NCBI RefSeq assembly: GCF_034718895.1
Contig: NZ_JAYERP010000001.1
Location: 868,001 to 932,000 of the forward strand
Reading direction: 5' to 3'
Source of the DNA: Paenibacillus phoenicis
GTDB lineage: Bacteria; Bacillota; Bacilli; Paenibacillales; Paenibacillaceae
DNA: 64,000 nucleotides
Shown piece by piece: positions 15,180-23,826 of the stretch (position 1 is the first letter of the stretch; each line of letters starts with the position of its first letter). The notes under the pieces were generated by a model that had not been told where the DNA came from, searched no databases, and saw only the letters and a list, made by a program, of their open reading frames with translations. A program made the position numbers and the translations under genes.

Positions 15180-15971
15180 GTGACCACCTATCTGGTAATC
15201 GTGTGCGTCCTAACCATGATTATTCATGCGGCGGAGACGCTGTCGTATTCTATACGCTATGCCGGTGTGAAACTGAACAAAATTGCCGTGGCGCTGTCCT
15301 TGACAGGCATTGTTGTGCTCGTCTCCAGAACGGCCAATCTGATTCAGTCGCCGATGACCGCCAAATTCATTGATTATTCCAAGCTGCACCCGGATTTCCA
15401 AGTCATGAACTACTTGCGGATCATTCTGCTCGCTGGTTCTGTCGGAACTCTATTGGCGATGCTTCTGTTTCCGACTTGTGTGAATCTGTTTGGACGTGTG
15501 ATCGCGAAGCTGGAGGTCACCGGGTCCTTGCCCAAGCTCGTAACGAGCGTGACAATCACCCAGCTCAAAAACGTCAGGCATCATTTTCGTAAACCAACCC
15601 TTCGCCTCCGTTCGTATCGTTTGCTGGGGGTTCCGAAACGGTTTATTTTGCTGAATATCGCGGTGACTGCCTTCTATACTGTTGGCGTGTTGGCTTCTTT
15701 GTATGCTGCTTATCTGGTGCCGGAGCTGAGTACAACCGCTTCGCAGGCTTCCGGCATCATTAACGGTATCGCTACGATTCTGCTGACGATCTTCATCGAT
15801 CCGCAATTGGGGCTCATTACCGATCGGGCGATGCATGAGGAGGAGTCCCGACAGCAGCTGGGGAGGATCTATATTATGTTGATGGGCGCCAGATTTCTCG
15901 GAACATTAGCGGCACAACTCATCATCTTCCCTGCTGCATATATGATTGCTATGGTGGTGCAGTGGATTTAG
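15180..15971 (+). CDS. amj: Lipid II flippase Amj family protein
   Basis: A 263-residue membrane protein with six or so hydrophobic helices. The N-terminus VCVLTMIIHAAETLSYSIRYAGVKLNKIAVALSL and the central FSKLHPDFQ-like loop match Amj (YdaH), the stress-induced alternative lipid II flippase that can replace MurJ in Bacillus subtilis by moving the peptidoglycan precursor across the membrane. The start is GTG 15180 with GAGAGGGAAG upstream. The length agrees with the family (about 260-270). The next gene starts within or just after its end. Confidence 0.85.
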   Translation: MTTYLVIVCVLTMIIHAAETLSYSIRYAGVKLNKIAVALSLTGIVVLVSRTANLIQSPMTAKFIDYSKLHPDFQVMNYLRIILLAGSVGTLLAMLLFPTCVNLFGRVIAKLEVTGSLPKLVTSVTITQLKNVRHHFRKPTLRLRSYRLLGVPKRFILLNIAVTAFYTVGVLASLYAAYLVPELSTTASQASGIINGIATILLTIFIDPQLGLITDRAMHEEESRQQLGRIYIMLMGARFLGTLAAQLIIFPAAYMIAMVVQWI

Positions 15972-15997
15972 ACTTCTACCCGAAAGGTTGCGATAGG

Positions 15998-16624
15998 ATG
16001 TCGGACTCGATTCCGAAGCTGCAATGGCTGGAGTGGGCAAAGCAAATTCAGGCCATCAGTCAGGCCGGGCTGGCTTATTCCAAAGATATGTACGATCTTG
16101 AACGCTTTGAGATGTTGCGTGGGCTTAGCGTGGAAATTCTCAGCCGTTATACCGAAGTCGAGACGGAGAAGGTTAAAACGCTGTTCGCAGGCGAAACCGG
16201 CTATGCCACCCCAAAGGTTGATGTGCGCGGCGTAGTGTTCCAGGATGACCGGATTCTACTCGTCCGGGAACGGGTTGACGGGGCGTGGGCATTGCCTGGA
16301 GGTTGGGCCGATATCGGTCTTTCGCCCAAAGAAGTCGCGGTTAAGGAAGTGAAGGAGGAGGCCGGTCTCACCGTCGTTCCTGTGCGGTTGCTGGCGGTGT
16401 TGGACAAGAAATTCCACGATCATCCTCCGGAGGCGTACCATATCTACAAAATATTTATTTTGTGCGAGAGGGTCGGAGGTCAAGCGGAAGCCGGAATGGA
16501 GACGTTGGAGGTCGGATTTTTCGGTCGTGACGAGCTTCCGTCTTTATCGCTTGAACGAAATACGCCCAAACAGATTCAACGCCTGTTTGATTTGCGGCAC
16601 AGCACCGAAGTATGGTTTGACTAA
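15998..16624 (+). CDS. NUDIX hydrolase with N-terminal helical domain
   Basis: The protein has 208 residues. The first ~65 residues form a helical NUDIX N-terminal domain (LQWLEWAKQIQAISQAGLAYSKDMYDLERFEMLRGLS). Then a Nudix domain carries GGWADIGLSPKEVAVKEVKEEAGL, the catalytic box with its Glu residues. This two-domain type hydrolyses ADP-ribose or CDP-choline-like compounds. ATG 15998 fits the family start; GTG 15962, overlapping the amj stop, is an alternative. The SD is weak (GATAGG). Confidence 0.86.
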   Translation: MSDSIPKLQWLEWAKQIQAISQAGLAYSKDMYDLERFEMLRGLSVEILSRYTEVETEKVKTLFAGETGYATPKVDVRGVVFQDDRILLVRERVDGAWALPGGWADIGLSPKEVAVKEVKEEAGLTVVPVRLLAVLDKKFHDHPPEAYHIYKIFILCERVGGQAEAGMETLEVGFFGRDELPSLSLERNTPKQIQRLFDLRHSTEVWFD

Positions 16625-16662
16625 CGTTAGGCGATTCCTGAACGGAAGGCGGGTTTCACCCC

Positions 16663-16977
16663 ATGACTCCTAAACGAAAAACCTTAATCTTTCTGATTGT
16701 GTCGCAGCTCATTTATGCGATGTTCTCCGTGGCATGGTTGATTGTGCTTGGCATTTCCGCGTATCTCTTTCATGATTCCGGTGAGGTTCACCTAGGAATG
16801 CGAGCATTATTCGCTTATCTTCAGGCTTATCCTGGTGGTCTGCTGCTCGCGCTGATCCTGGGCTGGACTTATTTCGCCAAGGGCAAGTACAAACAGGCAG
16901 TTTGGTGGAATCTGCTGCCGTTATTATGGGTGATTCCTTATCTCGGAATATTTATTTATGCGAATCTTTTTGCTTAA
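16663..16977 (+). CDS. Small membrane protein, 104 aa
   Basis: Three hydrophobic helices are visible: residues ~8-33, ~45-66 and ~80-102, separated by short polar turns (FHDSGEVHLG and FAKGKYKQAVWW). The start ATG 16663 follows AAGGCGGG. It comes 39 bp after the NUDIX gene and is the last gene of this run. I do not recognise a family; such proteins are common orphans in Paenibacillaceae. The function is unknown. Confidence 0.7.
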   Translation: MTPKRKTLIFLIVSQLIYAMFSVAWLIVLGISAYLFHDSGEVHLGMRALFAYLQAYPGGLLLALILGWTYFAKGKYKQAVWWNLLPLLWVIPYLGIFIYANLFA

Positions 16978-17007
16978 TTTTGCATGGCAAGATGTACGTT
17001 TTCCTAT

Positions 17008-17036
17008 CCAACCTCACGTTGGTTTTGGTATAGTAG
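17008..17036 (+). promoter_or_regulatory. Putative promoter with palindrome upstream of GH3 gene
   Basis: CCAAC (17008-17012) and GTTGG (17018-17022) form an inverted repeat just before a -10-like TATAGT (17030-17035). The -35 is poor, which fits an activated promoter. The regulator is unknown. Confidence 0.4.
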
Positions 17037-17101
17037 AAGCTAGGACTACTATTGATGCATCCCGGGTTGGGATCTACTAACGGATAGGAGAGAGCAGAGA
17101 G

Positions 17102-19900
17102 ATGAGCAAATCGGTGTTAGGCGTTCCTTTGGAAGGATTTGCCGAGTATAGCAGAATCGCGGCAGCTGAAGGCGGCGTCCTGCTAAAAAATGAAAACGCT
17201 ATGCTTCCGATTCGAGAGCATGAAATTGTATCCGTTTTCGGAAGATGCCAAATTGATTACTATCGCAGCGGGACAGGCTCTGGCGGTGCGGTGAACGTCC
17301 CTTATGTCGTCAGCATTTTGGACGGACTCCGGGCGAATCCTCGCATCCAAGTGAATGAACAGCTGGCGAAGCAATATGAGCAATGGATTTCCGAGAATCC
17401 GTTTGATAACGGCGGCGGCGGTTGGGCTGCGGAGCCTTGGTGCCAGAAGGAAATGCCGCTAACCGACGAAATCGTAGCGCAAGCGAAGCAAGCTTCAAAC
17501 AAGGCGATCGTCATCATCGGCCGGACGGCCGGCGAGGATAAGGATAACGCCGATACCGAAGGAAGCTATCGGTTAACGGAACAGGAGCGGCTGAATCTGG
17601 AAACGGTTACCCGGCATTTCGATCAGGTGGCTGTGTTGATGAATGTGGCCAATGTCATCGATATGAGCTGGATCAACGATCCGATTCACCAAGGCCGGAT
17701 TCGGGCAGTGATGTTCGTATGGCAGGGCGGGATGATTGGCGGTCATGCCGTGGCTGACCTGCTCTCGGGGGATGTCACGCCAAGCGGTAAACTGCCGGAC
17801 ACGATCGCTTATCACATTGAGGATTATCCGTCCACAGCCAACTTCGGCAGTGAAGAACGGAACCTCTATGAGGAAGATATTTATGTCGGTTATCGTTACT
17901 TTGAAACGTTTTGTCCGGACAAGGTCCTGTTTCCGTTTGGATACGGGCTCTCCTATACCTCCTTTGCCTGGAAGGTGCAAGGCGTGAAGCTCGAAGGAGC
18001 GGGTACAGATGCCCGGCTGGAGGTCCAAGTGGCGGTAACGAATACCGGATCGGATTTTAGCGGGAAAGAAGTAATTCAGTTGTATTATGAAGCACCGCAA
18101 GGCGTATTGGGCAAACCGGCCCGGGCGCTTGGAGCGTTCGCGAAAACGAAGCTGCTTCAGCCTGGCGAGACCGATGTGCTGACCCTGCAACTGCCGGTAC
18201 GGCGGATGGCGTCCTATGACGATGGCGGCTATACCGGGCATAAATCCTGTTACGTGCTGGAAGCTGGCAATTATGAGCTTCATGTAGGCAACAGCATCCG
18301 AAATACGGAGCGGGTAACGGTGGACGGGAAAGCTGCCTACCATTTGGCTGAACTGGTGGTTGTGGAGCAGTTGGAGGAAGCTGCGGCTCCTACGGAACGT
18401 TTTTCCCGGATTAAACCAGGAAGCCGGAAATCGGATGGGACGTATGAGATCGTCCGGGAGGCAGTGCCGCAGCGCACCATTTCGCTGAAGGAACGCATCG
18501 AAAGCAGACTGCCGGAAGCCTATCCGCAAACGGGGAACCGCGGAATTAAATTAAAGGACGTTCAAGCCGGCAAAGCGAGCTTGGAGGAGTTTGTCGCCCA
18601 ACTGAGCGATGCGGACCTGGCTACGATTGTACGCGGCGAAGGCATGAGCAGTCCGAAGGTTACACCTGGAACGGCTTCCGCTTTTGGCGGGGTGGGGGAG
18701 AACTTGTTGGAATACGGAATCCCGGTGGCTTGTAGCGCCGACGGTCCTTCCGGCATCCGCATGGACAGCGGCTTGAAGGCGACTCAGCTGCCAATCGGAA
18801 CGTTGCTTGCATCCAGCTGGGATGTTGACCTCGTAGAGTCGTTATATGTGCTGGAGGGCCAAGAGCTGCTGCAAAATGAAATCGACACCTTGCTGGGCCC
18901 GGGGATTAACATCCATCGCCATCCGTTAAATGGGCGAAACTTCGAGTATTTTTCCGAGGACCCTTATTTGACGGGCTGCTTTGCGTCGGCGGTGACGCGG
19001 GGCATCAAGAAGGGCGGTTCGTCCGCAACCGTGAAGCATTTTGCCGGCAATAACCAGGAGAAGGCGCGTTCGAAAGTGGATACGGTCGTTTCGGAACGGG
19101 CGTTGCGCGAGATTTATCTCAAAGGCTTCGAAATGGCGGTCAAAGAAGGGGAAGCCTCGTCGATCATGACTTCCTATAACCCGGTGAACGGGCATTGGGC
19201 GGCATCCAACTATGATCTGAATACGACCATTCTCCGGAATGAATGGGGATATCAGGGCATTGTCATGACGGACTGGTGGGCGGTTATGAACGACTGCGTT
19301 GAAGGCGGTCCGGCCGACGCGAAGAACACGTCCTTTATGGTACGCGCGCAAAACGATCTATATATGGTCGTTAACAACAATGGTGCGGAAATCAATTCGC
19401 TGGGGGATAATACGCTGGAAGCCTTGGCTAACGGCACCTTGACGGTTGGCGAACTGCAACGGTGTGCCATGAACATTTGCCGATTTTTACTGAATGTGCC
19501 TGCATTAGCGCGGGAACCGAAACCGGTTGACGAAGTCCGCCTGATCAAGGCTGTTCAAGGTGATCTGCCGGTTGCTGGCGAAGGAACGGACGTATATACG
19601 CTGTCCCATTCGCAAAGCGCTAAGGTTATGGCGGATGCCGGAACTGCGGTGGTGAAGGTTCAGGAAGCTGGGGTGTACACTGTTACAGCGCATATCCGTT
19701 ACGAAGCGATGAACCTGTCGCAGTCGGCCTGCAATCTGCTGCTGAACGGAGAACTGCTGACCACGGTACAGACGAACGGTACGTTTGGCAAGTGGGTCAC
19801 GCAGAAGCAGCTCCGGATCGAGCTGACGGAAGGCGATTACGAGCTGAAGTTTGATTATATCAAGCCGGGGCTGGAGATCGGCTGGATCGAGTTTATTTAA
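17102..19900 (+). CDS. Glycoside hydrolase family 3, permuted domain order
   Basis: A 932-residue beta-glycosidase with the GH3 modules in reversed order. Residues ~10-290 are the GH3 C-terminal alpha/beta domain (AAAEGGVLLKNENAMLPI; GGHAVADLLSGDVTPSGKLPDTI). About 305-400 is the fibronectin-III-like domain. About 505-820 is the catalytic (N-type) barrel with SADGPSGIR, KHFAGNNQEKAR and the nucleophile Asp724 in VMTDWW. About 845-932 is an extra beta-sandwich, perhaps carbohydrate-binding. This C-to-N order is known from clostridial and Paenibacillus beta-glucosidases. There is no signal peptide, so it acts on imported oligosaccharides. The specificity is probably beta-glucoside. Confidence 0.9.
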   Translation: MSKSVLGVPLEGFAEYSRIAAAEGGVLLKNENAMLPIREHEIVSVFGRCQIDYYRSGTGSGGAVNVPYVVSILDGLRANPRIQVNEQLAKQYEQWISENPFDNGGGGWAAEPWCQKEMPLTDEIVAQAKQASNKAIVIIGRTAGEDKDNADTEGSYRLTEQERLNLETVTRHFDQVAVLMNVANVIDMSWINDPIHQGRIRAVMFVWQGGMIGGHAVADLLSGDVTPSGKLPDTIAYHIEDYPSTANFGSEERNLYEEDIYVGYRYFETFCPDKVLFPFGYGLSYTSFAWKVQGVKLEGAGTDARLEVQVAVTNTGSDFSGKEVIQLYYEAPQGVLGKPARALGAFAKTKLLQPGETDVLTLQLPVRRMASYDDGGYTGHKSCYVLEAGNYELHVGNSIRNTERVTVDGKAAYHLAELVVVEQLEEAAAPTERFSRIKPGSRKSDGTYEIVREAVPQRTISLKERIESRLPEAYPQTGNRGIKLKDVQAGKASLEEFVAQLSDADLATIVRGEGMSSPKVTPGTASAFGGVGENLLEYGIPVACSADGPSGIRMDSGLKATQLPIGTLLASSWDVDLVESLYVLEGQELLQNEIDTLLGPGINIHRHPLNGRNFEYFSEDPYLTGCFASAVTRGIKKGGSSATVKHFAGNNQEKARSKVDTVVSERALREIYLKGFEMAVKEGEASSIMTSYNPVNGHWAASNYDLNTTILRNEWGYQGIVMTDWWAVMNDCVEGGPADAKNTSFMVRAQNDLYMVVNNNGAEINSLGDNTLEALANGTLTVGELQRCAMNICRFLLNVPALAREPKPVDEVRLIKAVQGDLPVAGEGTDVYTLSHSQSAKVMADAGTAVVKVQEAGVYTVTAHIRYEAMNLSQSACNLLLNGELLTTVQTNGTFGKWVTQKQLRIELTEGDYELKFDYIKPGLEIGWIEFI

Positions 19901-19904
19901 CCCA

Positions 19905-19952
19905 TAAAAAAGGGATGTGCCCTTCTGCATCACAGCGGGGCACATCCTTTTT
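19905..19952. terminator. Bidirectional terminator
   Basis: GGATGTGCCC pairs with GGGCACATCC, with an A run before and a T run after. It serves the convergent GH3 gene and the siderophore-binding protein gene. Confidence 0.88.
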
Positions 19953-19972
19953 AATTTTGGTCCAGTTAAGCT

Positions 19973-20938
19973 TTAAGGCATCGAGAGGAATCCGTCCTTA
20001 AAGATTTCCAGCAAATACTCCAGCGTAATCGGATCGCTGTAGGTAGAAGCTGCGGTATCGATTTCGATTACGTGACCGTTCTTGACGGCCGGGATATTTT
20101 TCCACGTATTGGATTGCAAGAACTCGTTTTGGGCTTCTTTGTTCTGGCTCAGTACGATGTAATCTCCAGCATACTCAGGAATGATTTCGTTTGATAAGGT
20201 GTAGTAGCCCGGACCCAACGCATCTTGTTTGGCTTTTTCCGGCATGTTCAGCTCCATCATCTGATACAGCAGTTCCGTTCCGCGGGCCCAGTTGTCCCCA
20301 AATACATAGAAGTTCTTCGTATCATATTCAAACACAGACACGGTGGCGTCTTTGCCGATCTTGGCTTTGATCTCTTCGCCTACGGCTTTGGCCCGCTTCG
20401 TAAAATCTTCAACCCAAGCTTGGGCTTCTGCCTCCTTGTTGAGCACTTTCCCGATTTCTACTTGCTGGGCTAAATAGTCCAGCTTGCCCCATGTATAAAT
20501 GATCGTTGGAGCGATTTCGCTTAGTTTATCGAGATTCTTCATATGCGATCCGGCAATGATCAGGTCCGGCTCCAAAGCGAAGATTTGCTCCGGATTGTCT
20601 TCGGACACGACGGCGACGTCCTTTAATTTCTCGGTAAACAGCGGGTTATTCATCGTCCAGGTATCAACGCCAACCAGCGATCCTCCCAGGGCCACGACGT
20701 TTGGAGCGTACGTCAGAGCCACGATGCGCTTTGGATTGGCAGGAATTTCGATCGGACCGTTCTCCGATTGATATGTAACCGTACCGGAAGCCGTCTCCGC
20801 CCCCGCGGAGTCGTTTCCGCTCGTCTGATTGGTCTCTGATGAGTTGTTTGCCGCAGAATTCTGCTGTGCTGTCTCATTGCCGCAAGCACCAGCCAAAACC
20901 GTGAAGGCTAAAATAAGGGGAATAAACAGCTTCTTCAT
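19973..20938 (-). CDS. Iron-siderophore ABC transporter substrate-binding lipoprotein
   Basis: The protein has 321 residues. The N-terminus is a lipoprotein signal (LILAFTVLAGACGN, lipobox Cys19), followed by a Ser/Asn/Thr/Gly-rich linker to residue ~50. The rest is a class III periplasmic-binding fold with two lobes joined by one long helix; RIVALTYAPNVVALGGSLVGVD and LEPDLIIAGS are typical of FeuA/YfmC/FhuD-like proteins. A near-perfect Fur box stands upstream. No permease or ATPase genes are adjacent, so this is an orphan receptor that must share a transporter elsewhere. The ligand is unknown. Confidence 0.9.
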   Translation of the reverse strand: MKKLFIPLILAFTVLAGACGNETAQQNSAANNSSETNQTSGNDSAGAETASGTVTYQSENGPIEIPANPKRIVALTYAPNVVALGGSLVGVDTWTMNNPLFTEKLKDVAVVSEDNPEQIFALEPDLIIAGSHMKNLDKLSEIAPTIIYTWGKLDYLAQQVEIGKVLNKEAEAQAWVEDFTKRAKAVGEEIKAKIGKDATVSVFEYDTKNFYVFGDNWARGTELLYQMMELNMPEKAKQDALGPGYYTLSNEIIPEYAGDYIVLSQNKEAQNEFLQSNTWKNIPAVKNGHVIEIDTAASTYSDPITLEYLLEIFKDGFLSMP

Positions 20939-20965
20939 GAGTGATTCTCCTTGTTCACATATTTA

Positions 20966-20980
20966 TGATAATGATTCTCA
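20966..20980 (-). promoter_or_regulatory. Fur box
   Basis: TGATAATGATTCTCA matches the 7-1-7 Bacillus Fur consensus TGATAATNATTATCA at all defined positions except one. It lies 28 bp upstream of the siderophore-binding protein gene and predicts repression when iron is plentiful. Confidence 0.85.
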
Positions 20981-21022
20981 CTATCACACTATGAACCACA
21001 ATACGAATTTCTTCACGGTTTG

Positions 21023-21874
21023 TCAATACTCATTCTTAAAGGTATCTTCTAGCAATTTCTTAAGCTTCGATTCGGTTGCGGTTCCTTCGATTGGGGTATA
21101 CACGCTGCAGCGCAAATCGGCATCCCCCTGAACCTGAAGTGAGGTTAAATTAAACAGCATTTTTCCGGCTTTGGCATGGCGGAATTCGATCATGACCTCC
21201 GGAGCCGCGCTGACCTCACTCTGGTTCCATAGCTCTTGGAAATCCGGGTATTGCCGTGACATCCGGTCGATAAATTGTGAATACCAAGGGTCGGCAACGT
21301 ATTGTCCGTAATACGCGCGAAAGATAGCCAGGAACCCCCTGACGAAATGAGGCCAGTTCACGGCCAGGCTGCGCAGTTCTTTCTTGGCGAACAGCAGGTA
21401 GATCAAGTTGCGATCCTGCTCTGGGATTTGCTCGAAGTCCACAAACACCTGGGCAGCGGCAGGATTCCAGCCTACGATATGGCAGTGGCGGTCGGAGATG
21501 ATCGTCGGGCAATATTTCAGCTCTTGCAAAATTTTATGGAGCGACGGGGGAATTACCGGCTCCTTCTCAACCCAATCGGGATGAAAGCCGCTGTCGGACG
21601 CCAAGTCAAACAGGTACTTGCGTTCGTCGGCGTTTAGTCTAAGCGCTCCGGCGACCGCGTCCAGAACGGAGGAGGATACCTTGATATCCCGGCCTTGTTC
21701 CAGCCAGGTATACCATGTCGTGCTCACCCCGGCGAGCTGGGCGACCTCCTCGCGGCGCAGGCCGGGCGTTCGCCGGCGGGAGCCTGCCGGAAGGCCTACG
21801 GTATGGGGATGCAGCTTGGCGCGTTGCGTTTTTAAAAATTTCGATAAGGCTTCTAATCTCGGTTCCGTGCTCAT
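21023..21874 (-). CDS. XRE-family regulator with MmyB-like domain
   Basis: The protein has 283 residues. The N-terminal ~85 residues hold a Cro/CI helix-turn-helix (RTPGLRREEVAQLAGVSTTWYTWLEQGRDIKVSSSVLDAVAGAL), and the C-terminal ~170 an MmyB-type PAS-like ligand domain (PTIISDRHCHIVGWNPAAAQVF), known in related proteins to bind fatty acids or similar. I start at ATG 21874 with GGAGG upstream; the ATG at 21898 has no SD. Before the IS110 insertion it was divergent from fabF, a fatty-acid synthesis gene, with promoters sharing one -35 hexamer. Control of fabF by a lipid-sensing MmyB protein is an attractive inference. Confidence 0.87.
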   Translation of the reverse strand: MSTEPRLEALSKFLKTQRAKLHPHTVGLPAGSRRRTPGLRREEVAQLAGVSTTWYTWLEQGRDIKVSSSVLDAVAGALRLNADERKYLFDLASDSGFHPDWVEKEPVIPPSLHKILQELKYCPTIISDRHCHIVGWNPAAAQVFVDFEQIPEQDRNLIYLLFAKKELRSLAVNWPHFVRGFLAIFRAYYGQYVADPWYSQFIDRMSRQYPDFQELWNQSEVSAAPEVMIEFRHAKAGKMLFNLTSLQVQGDADLRCSVYTPIEGTATESKLKKLLEDTFKNEY

Positions 21875-21915
21875 CCGCGGAGATCCTCCCTGAATCATGG
21901 CTTAATATGTTACCC

Positions 21916-21966
21916 ATTATACTAGGATAACTAAAAACTTGTAATAGGATAATCTGCAGCTACAAT
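21916..21966. promoter_or_regulatory. Divergent promoters sharing one -35 hexamer
   Basis: The hexamer at 21939-21944 reads TTGTAA on the plus strand and TTACAA on the minus strand. Rightward it pairs with TACAAT (21961-21966, spacer 16) toward fabF. Leftward it pairs with TATAAT (21921-21916, spacer 17) toward the MmyB-type regulator. Direct repeats TAGGATAA at 21923-21930 and 21945-21952, 22 bp apart, overlap both and are candidate operators. The fabF side is now cut off by the IS. Confidence 0.6.
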
Positions 21967-22176
21967 AGATTACGACAGATTGTACTTCCTGCATATGAAA
22001 TGCCTAAAGTCCAGCGGTATGATGTCAAGCTGTTGATTTAATCGAATTGGAAATTTCCCGTGCCTGTTGAGCGCGGAGTCACGAAAAAAGGGCGCATCAA
22101 ACCAAACCCAGCCAAAAACCATGTCAGATACCAGATTTTTACTGGGAATTCGTGAAGGACTAAGGCAAAGGAGGCG

Positions 22177-23421
22177 TTAATCCTTGGCGCTATTCACCTT
22201 CCTTCGAGGCGTGTAGAGTTGGCCGCTGCGTAGCAGCACATCGACCAGACGCACGAGTTTTCTTGCCGTTAAGACGAGGGCGCGTTTGTGTTGATTCTTG
22301 GGCACTTCGTGATACTTCTTCCGGTAATATTCACCGAATTCTTCATCGCGCATCCTAACCGAGTTGGCAGCTTCAACGAGGTAGTAGCGCAGGAATCGGT
22401 TGCCGGATTTGATGCGGGCGGTGTCCTCCGCCTCGAAGACGCCGGACTGGTGCCTGCGCCACGTCAGACCCGCGTACTTGGCGACGGCGGCTTGATCCTT
22501 GAACCGTTCAATATCGCCGAGTTCGCCGAGCAGACCGGCTGCATAGACTTTGCCGATGCCGGGCACTGACAGCAAGCACTGAGCGCCTTGAATGCCGTCG
22601 AGGACCCGCTCGATCGCTTTGTCGAGATCCTTGAGCTGCTTCTGGATGCTGCGGATGGATTCGATGGAGGTGCCGAGCACCAGGTCAATCGAATCCTCCA
22701 CGACCTTGGACAGCCGATAGGAGGCGCGGGCAGCTTGCTGAATGCAGCGGGCGACCCGCTCGGGATCGGGGAAACGATTGCGTCCCTTGTCCCGCAGATA
22801 GTCGGCCAGATCGGCCACGTCCATCTCGGCGATGTCATCGAGGCTGAACTTCTCGGAGAGCATCTCCATGAGCGCATGGCCAAACACGGAGCTGTCGACC
22901 TCGGTTGTAAACGCATTGCACTTGTAGAACAGGTTCTGCAAGAAGTACTGCTTCTCGCGAGCCAAGTTATGGACCAAGTGGAAACGCATGCGCGTGAGGC
23001 GTTGAAGGGCGACATACTGCTCCTGCATGACGATGGTGGTCGTCAGGCGGCCGAAGCGCAGGCGATCCGCAATGACCCAGGCGTCGAGCCGGTCGGTCTT
23101 GTCCATATCCGCATAGGCTTCTCTGAACTTGCTGATGAGCTTGGGGTTCAAGGTGAACACCTTGGCCTTGCGCTCTCGAAGCGCTGGATCCTGATGCAGG
23201 TACATGGCAGGGTGCCAGCTGTAGACGGAAGTGGCTTCCAAGCCGATGTGAATCTCGGTGACGGCCAACTTGTCCGCTGCAGCGACGATTTGGTCACGCA
23301 AGTGCGAGGCGCCATTCAAATTGTTTTTGACGGTGAGTGTCTCAAGCTTGTCACCGTCAGCGTTCATGAAACACGCTTCGAGCTCTTGCGAGCTCACGTC
23401 AATACCGACAAAAAGCTTCAA
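22177..23421 (-). CDS. IS110-family transposase, copy 2
   Basis: The protein is identical to the one encoded at 5408-6652: 414 residues, DEDD acids Asp8, Glu62, Asp110, Asp113, a coiled-coil middle, and a Tnp20 domain with the HQSG motif. It starts at TTG 23421 after AAAGGAGG. Identity of both coding and non-coding parts means the two copies separated very recently. Confidence 0.95.
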   Translation of the reverse strand: MKLFVGIDVSSQELEACFMNADGDKLETLTVKNNLNGASHLRDQIVAAADKLAVTEIHIGLEATSVYSWHPAMYLHQDPALRERKAKVFTLNPKLISKFREAYADMDKTDRLDAWVIADRLRFGRLTTTIVMQEQYVALQRLTRMRFHLVHNLAREKQYFLQNLFYKCNAFTTEVDSSVFGHALMEMLSEKFSLDDIAEMDVADLADYLRDKGRNRFPDPERVARCIQQAARASYRLSKVVEDSIDLVLGTSIESIRSIQKQLKDLDKAIERVLDGIQGAQCLLSVPGIGKVYAAGLLGELGDIERFKDQAAVAKYAGLTWRRHQSGVFEAEDTARIKSGNRFLRYYLVEAANSVRMRDEEFGEYYRKKYHEVPKNQHKRALVLTARKLVRLVDVLLRSGQLYTPRRKVNSAKD

Positions 23422-23487
23422 GTGAAATTCCTCCTTTCGCTAGGGATTCAGGGAATGGACGCTCCGGGATGCCTCCGGCGCACGCGC

Positions 23488-23799
23488 AGATCTATCACCC
23501 TCGCGTATGAGGACACACTTCGGGCCATGAGCTGCCCCGGATCTGCTAAAACCGGGCATGGGATGCCGAAGGGAACAGCCAGCGGGTAAGAAGCTCAGAC
23601 GCGTACCGGAGAAACAGACTTAAGGAGTAGACGATGCTACTGGAGGCAGAAGGATTTCCCCGAATGGACCCTACGTTCCATTGTCCAGAGGCATACCGGA
23701 AAGTCCAGTCCCTGATGGAATTTTCAAAGAACAAGCTGGAAATTTGGAGGCTGTTTTCCATCCCCCGGGGGGATGGAAATGAACCTAAAAGAGCTTTTT
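23488..23799 (-). ncRNA. Candidate bridge RNA, IS copy 2
   Basis: Same sequence and folds as the copy 1 RNA. Target-loop arms: GCCUCC at 23647-23642 and CCUUAAG at 23625-23619. Donor arm: CCGCUGG at 23585-23579. The copy 2 target (IS orientation CCTC-CT-TTAGG) has one mismatch to the right arm, while copy 1 has none. Confidence 0.7.
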
Positions 23800-23826
23800 A
23801 AAGATACTATACGAGGAGGATGTTTT

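Larger units (their letters stand above)
22007..23819 (-). mobile_element. IS110-family insertion sequence, copy 2
   Basis: This is the same 1813-bp sequence as 5238-7050, offset by 16769, in the same orientation. Removing it joins CCTAA-AG to GAGG, rebuilding CCTAAAGGAGG seven bases before the fabF ATG. The two insertion sites share 10 of 11 bases (CCTWAAGGAGG), and outside that motif their flanks differ, so the shared motif is the target and not a larger duplication. Cores are inferred at 22008-22009 and 23814-23815. It lies in what was the fabF 5' leader, between promoter and SD. Confidence 0.93.
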
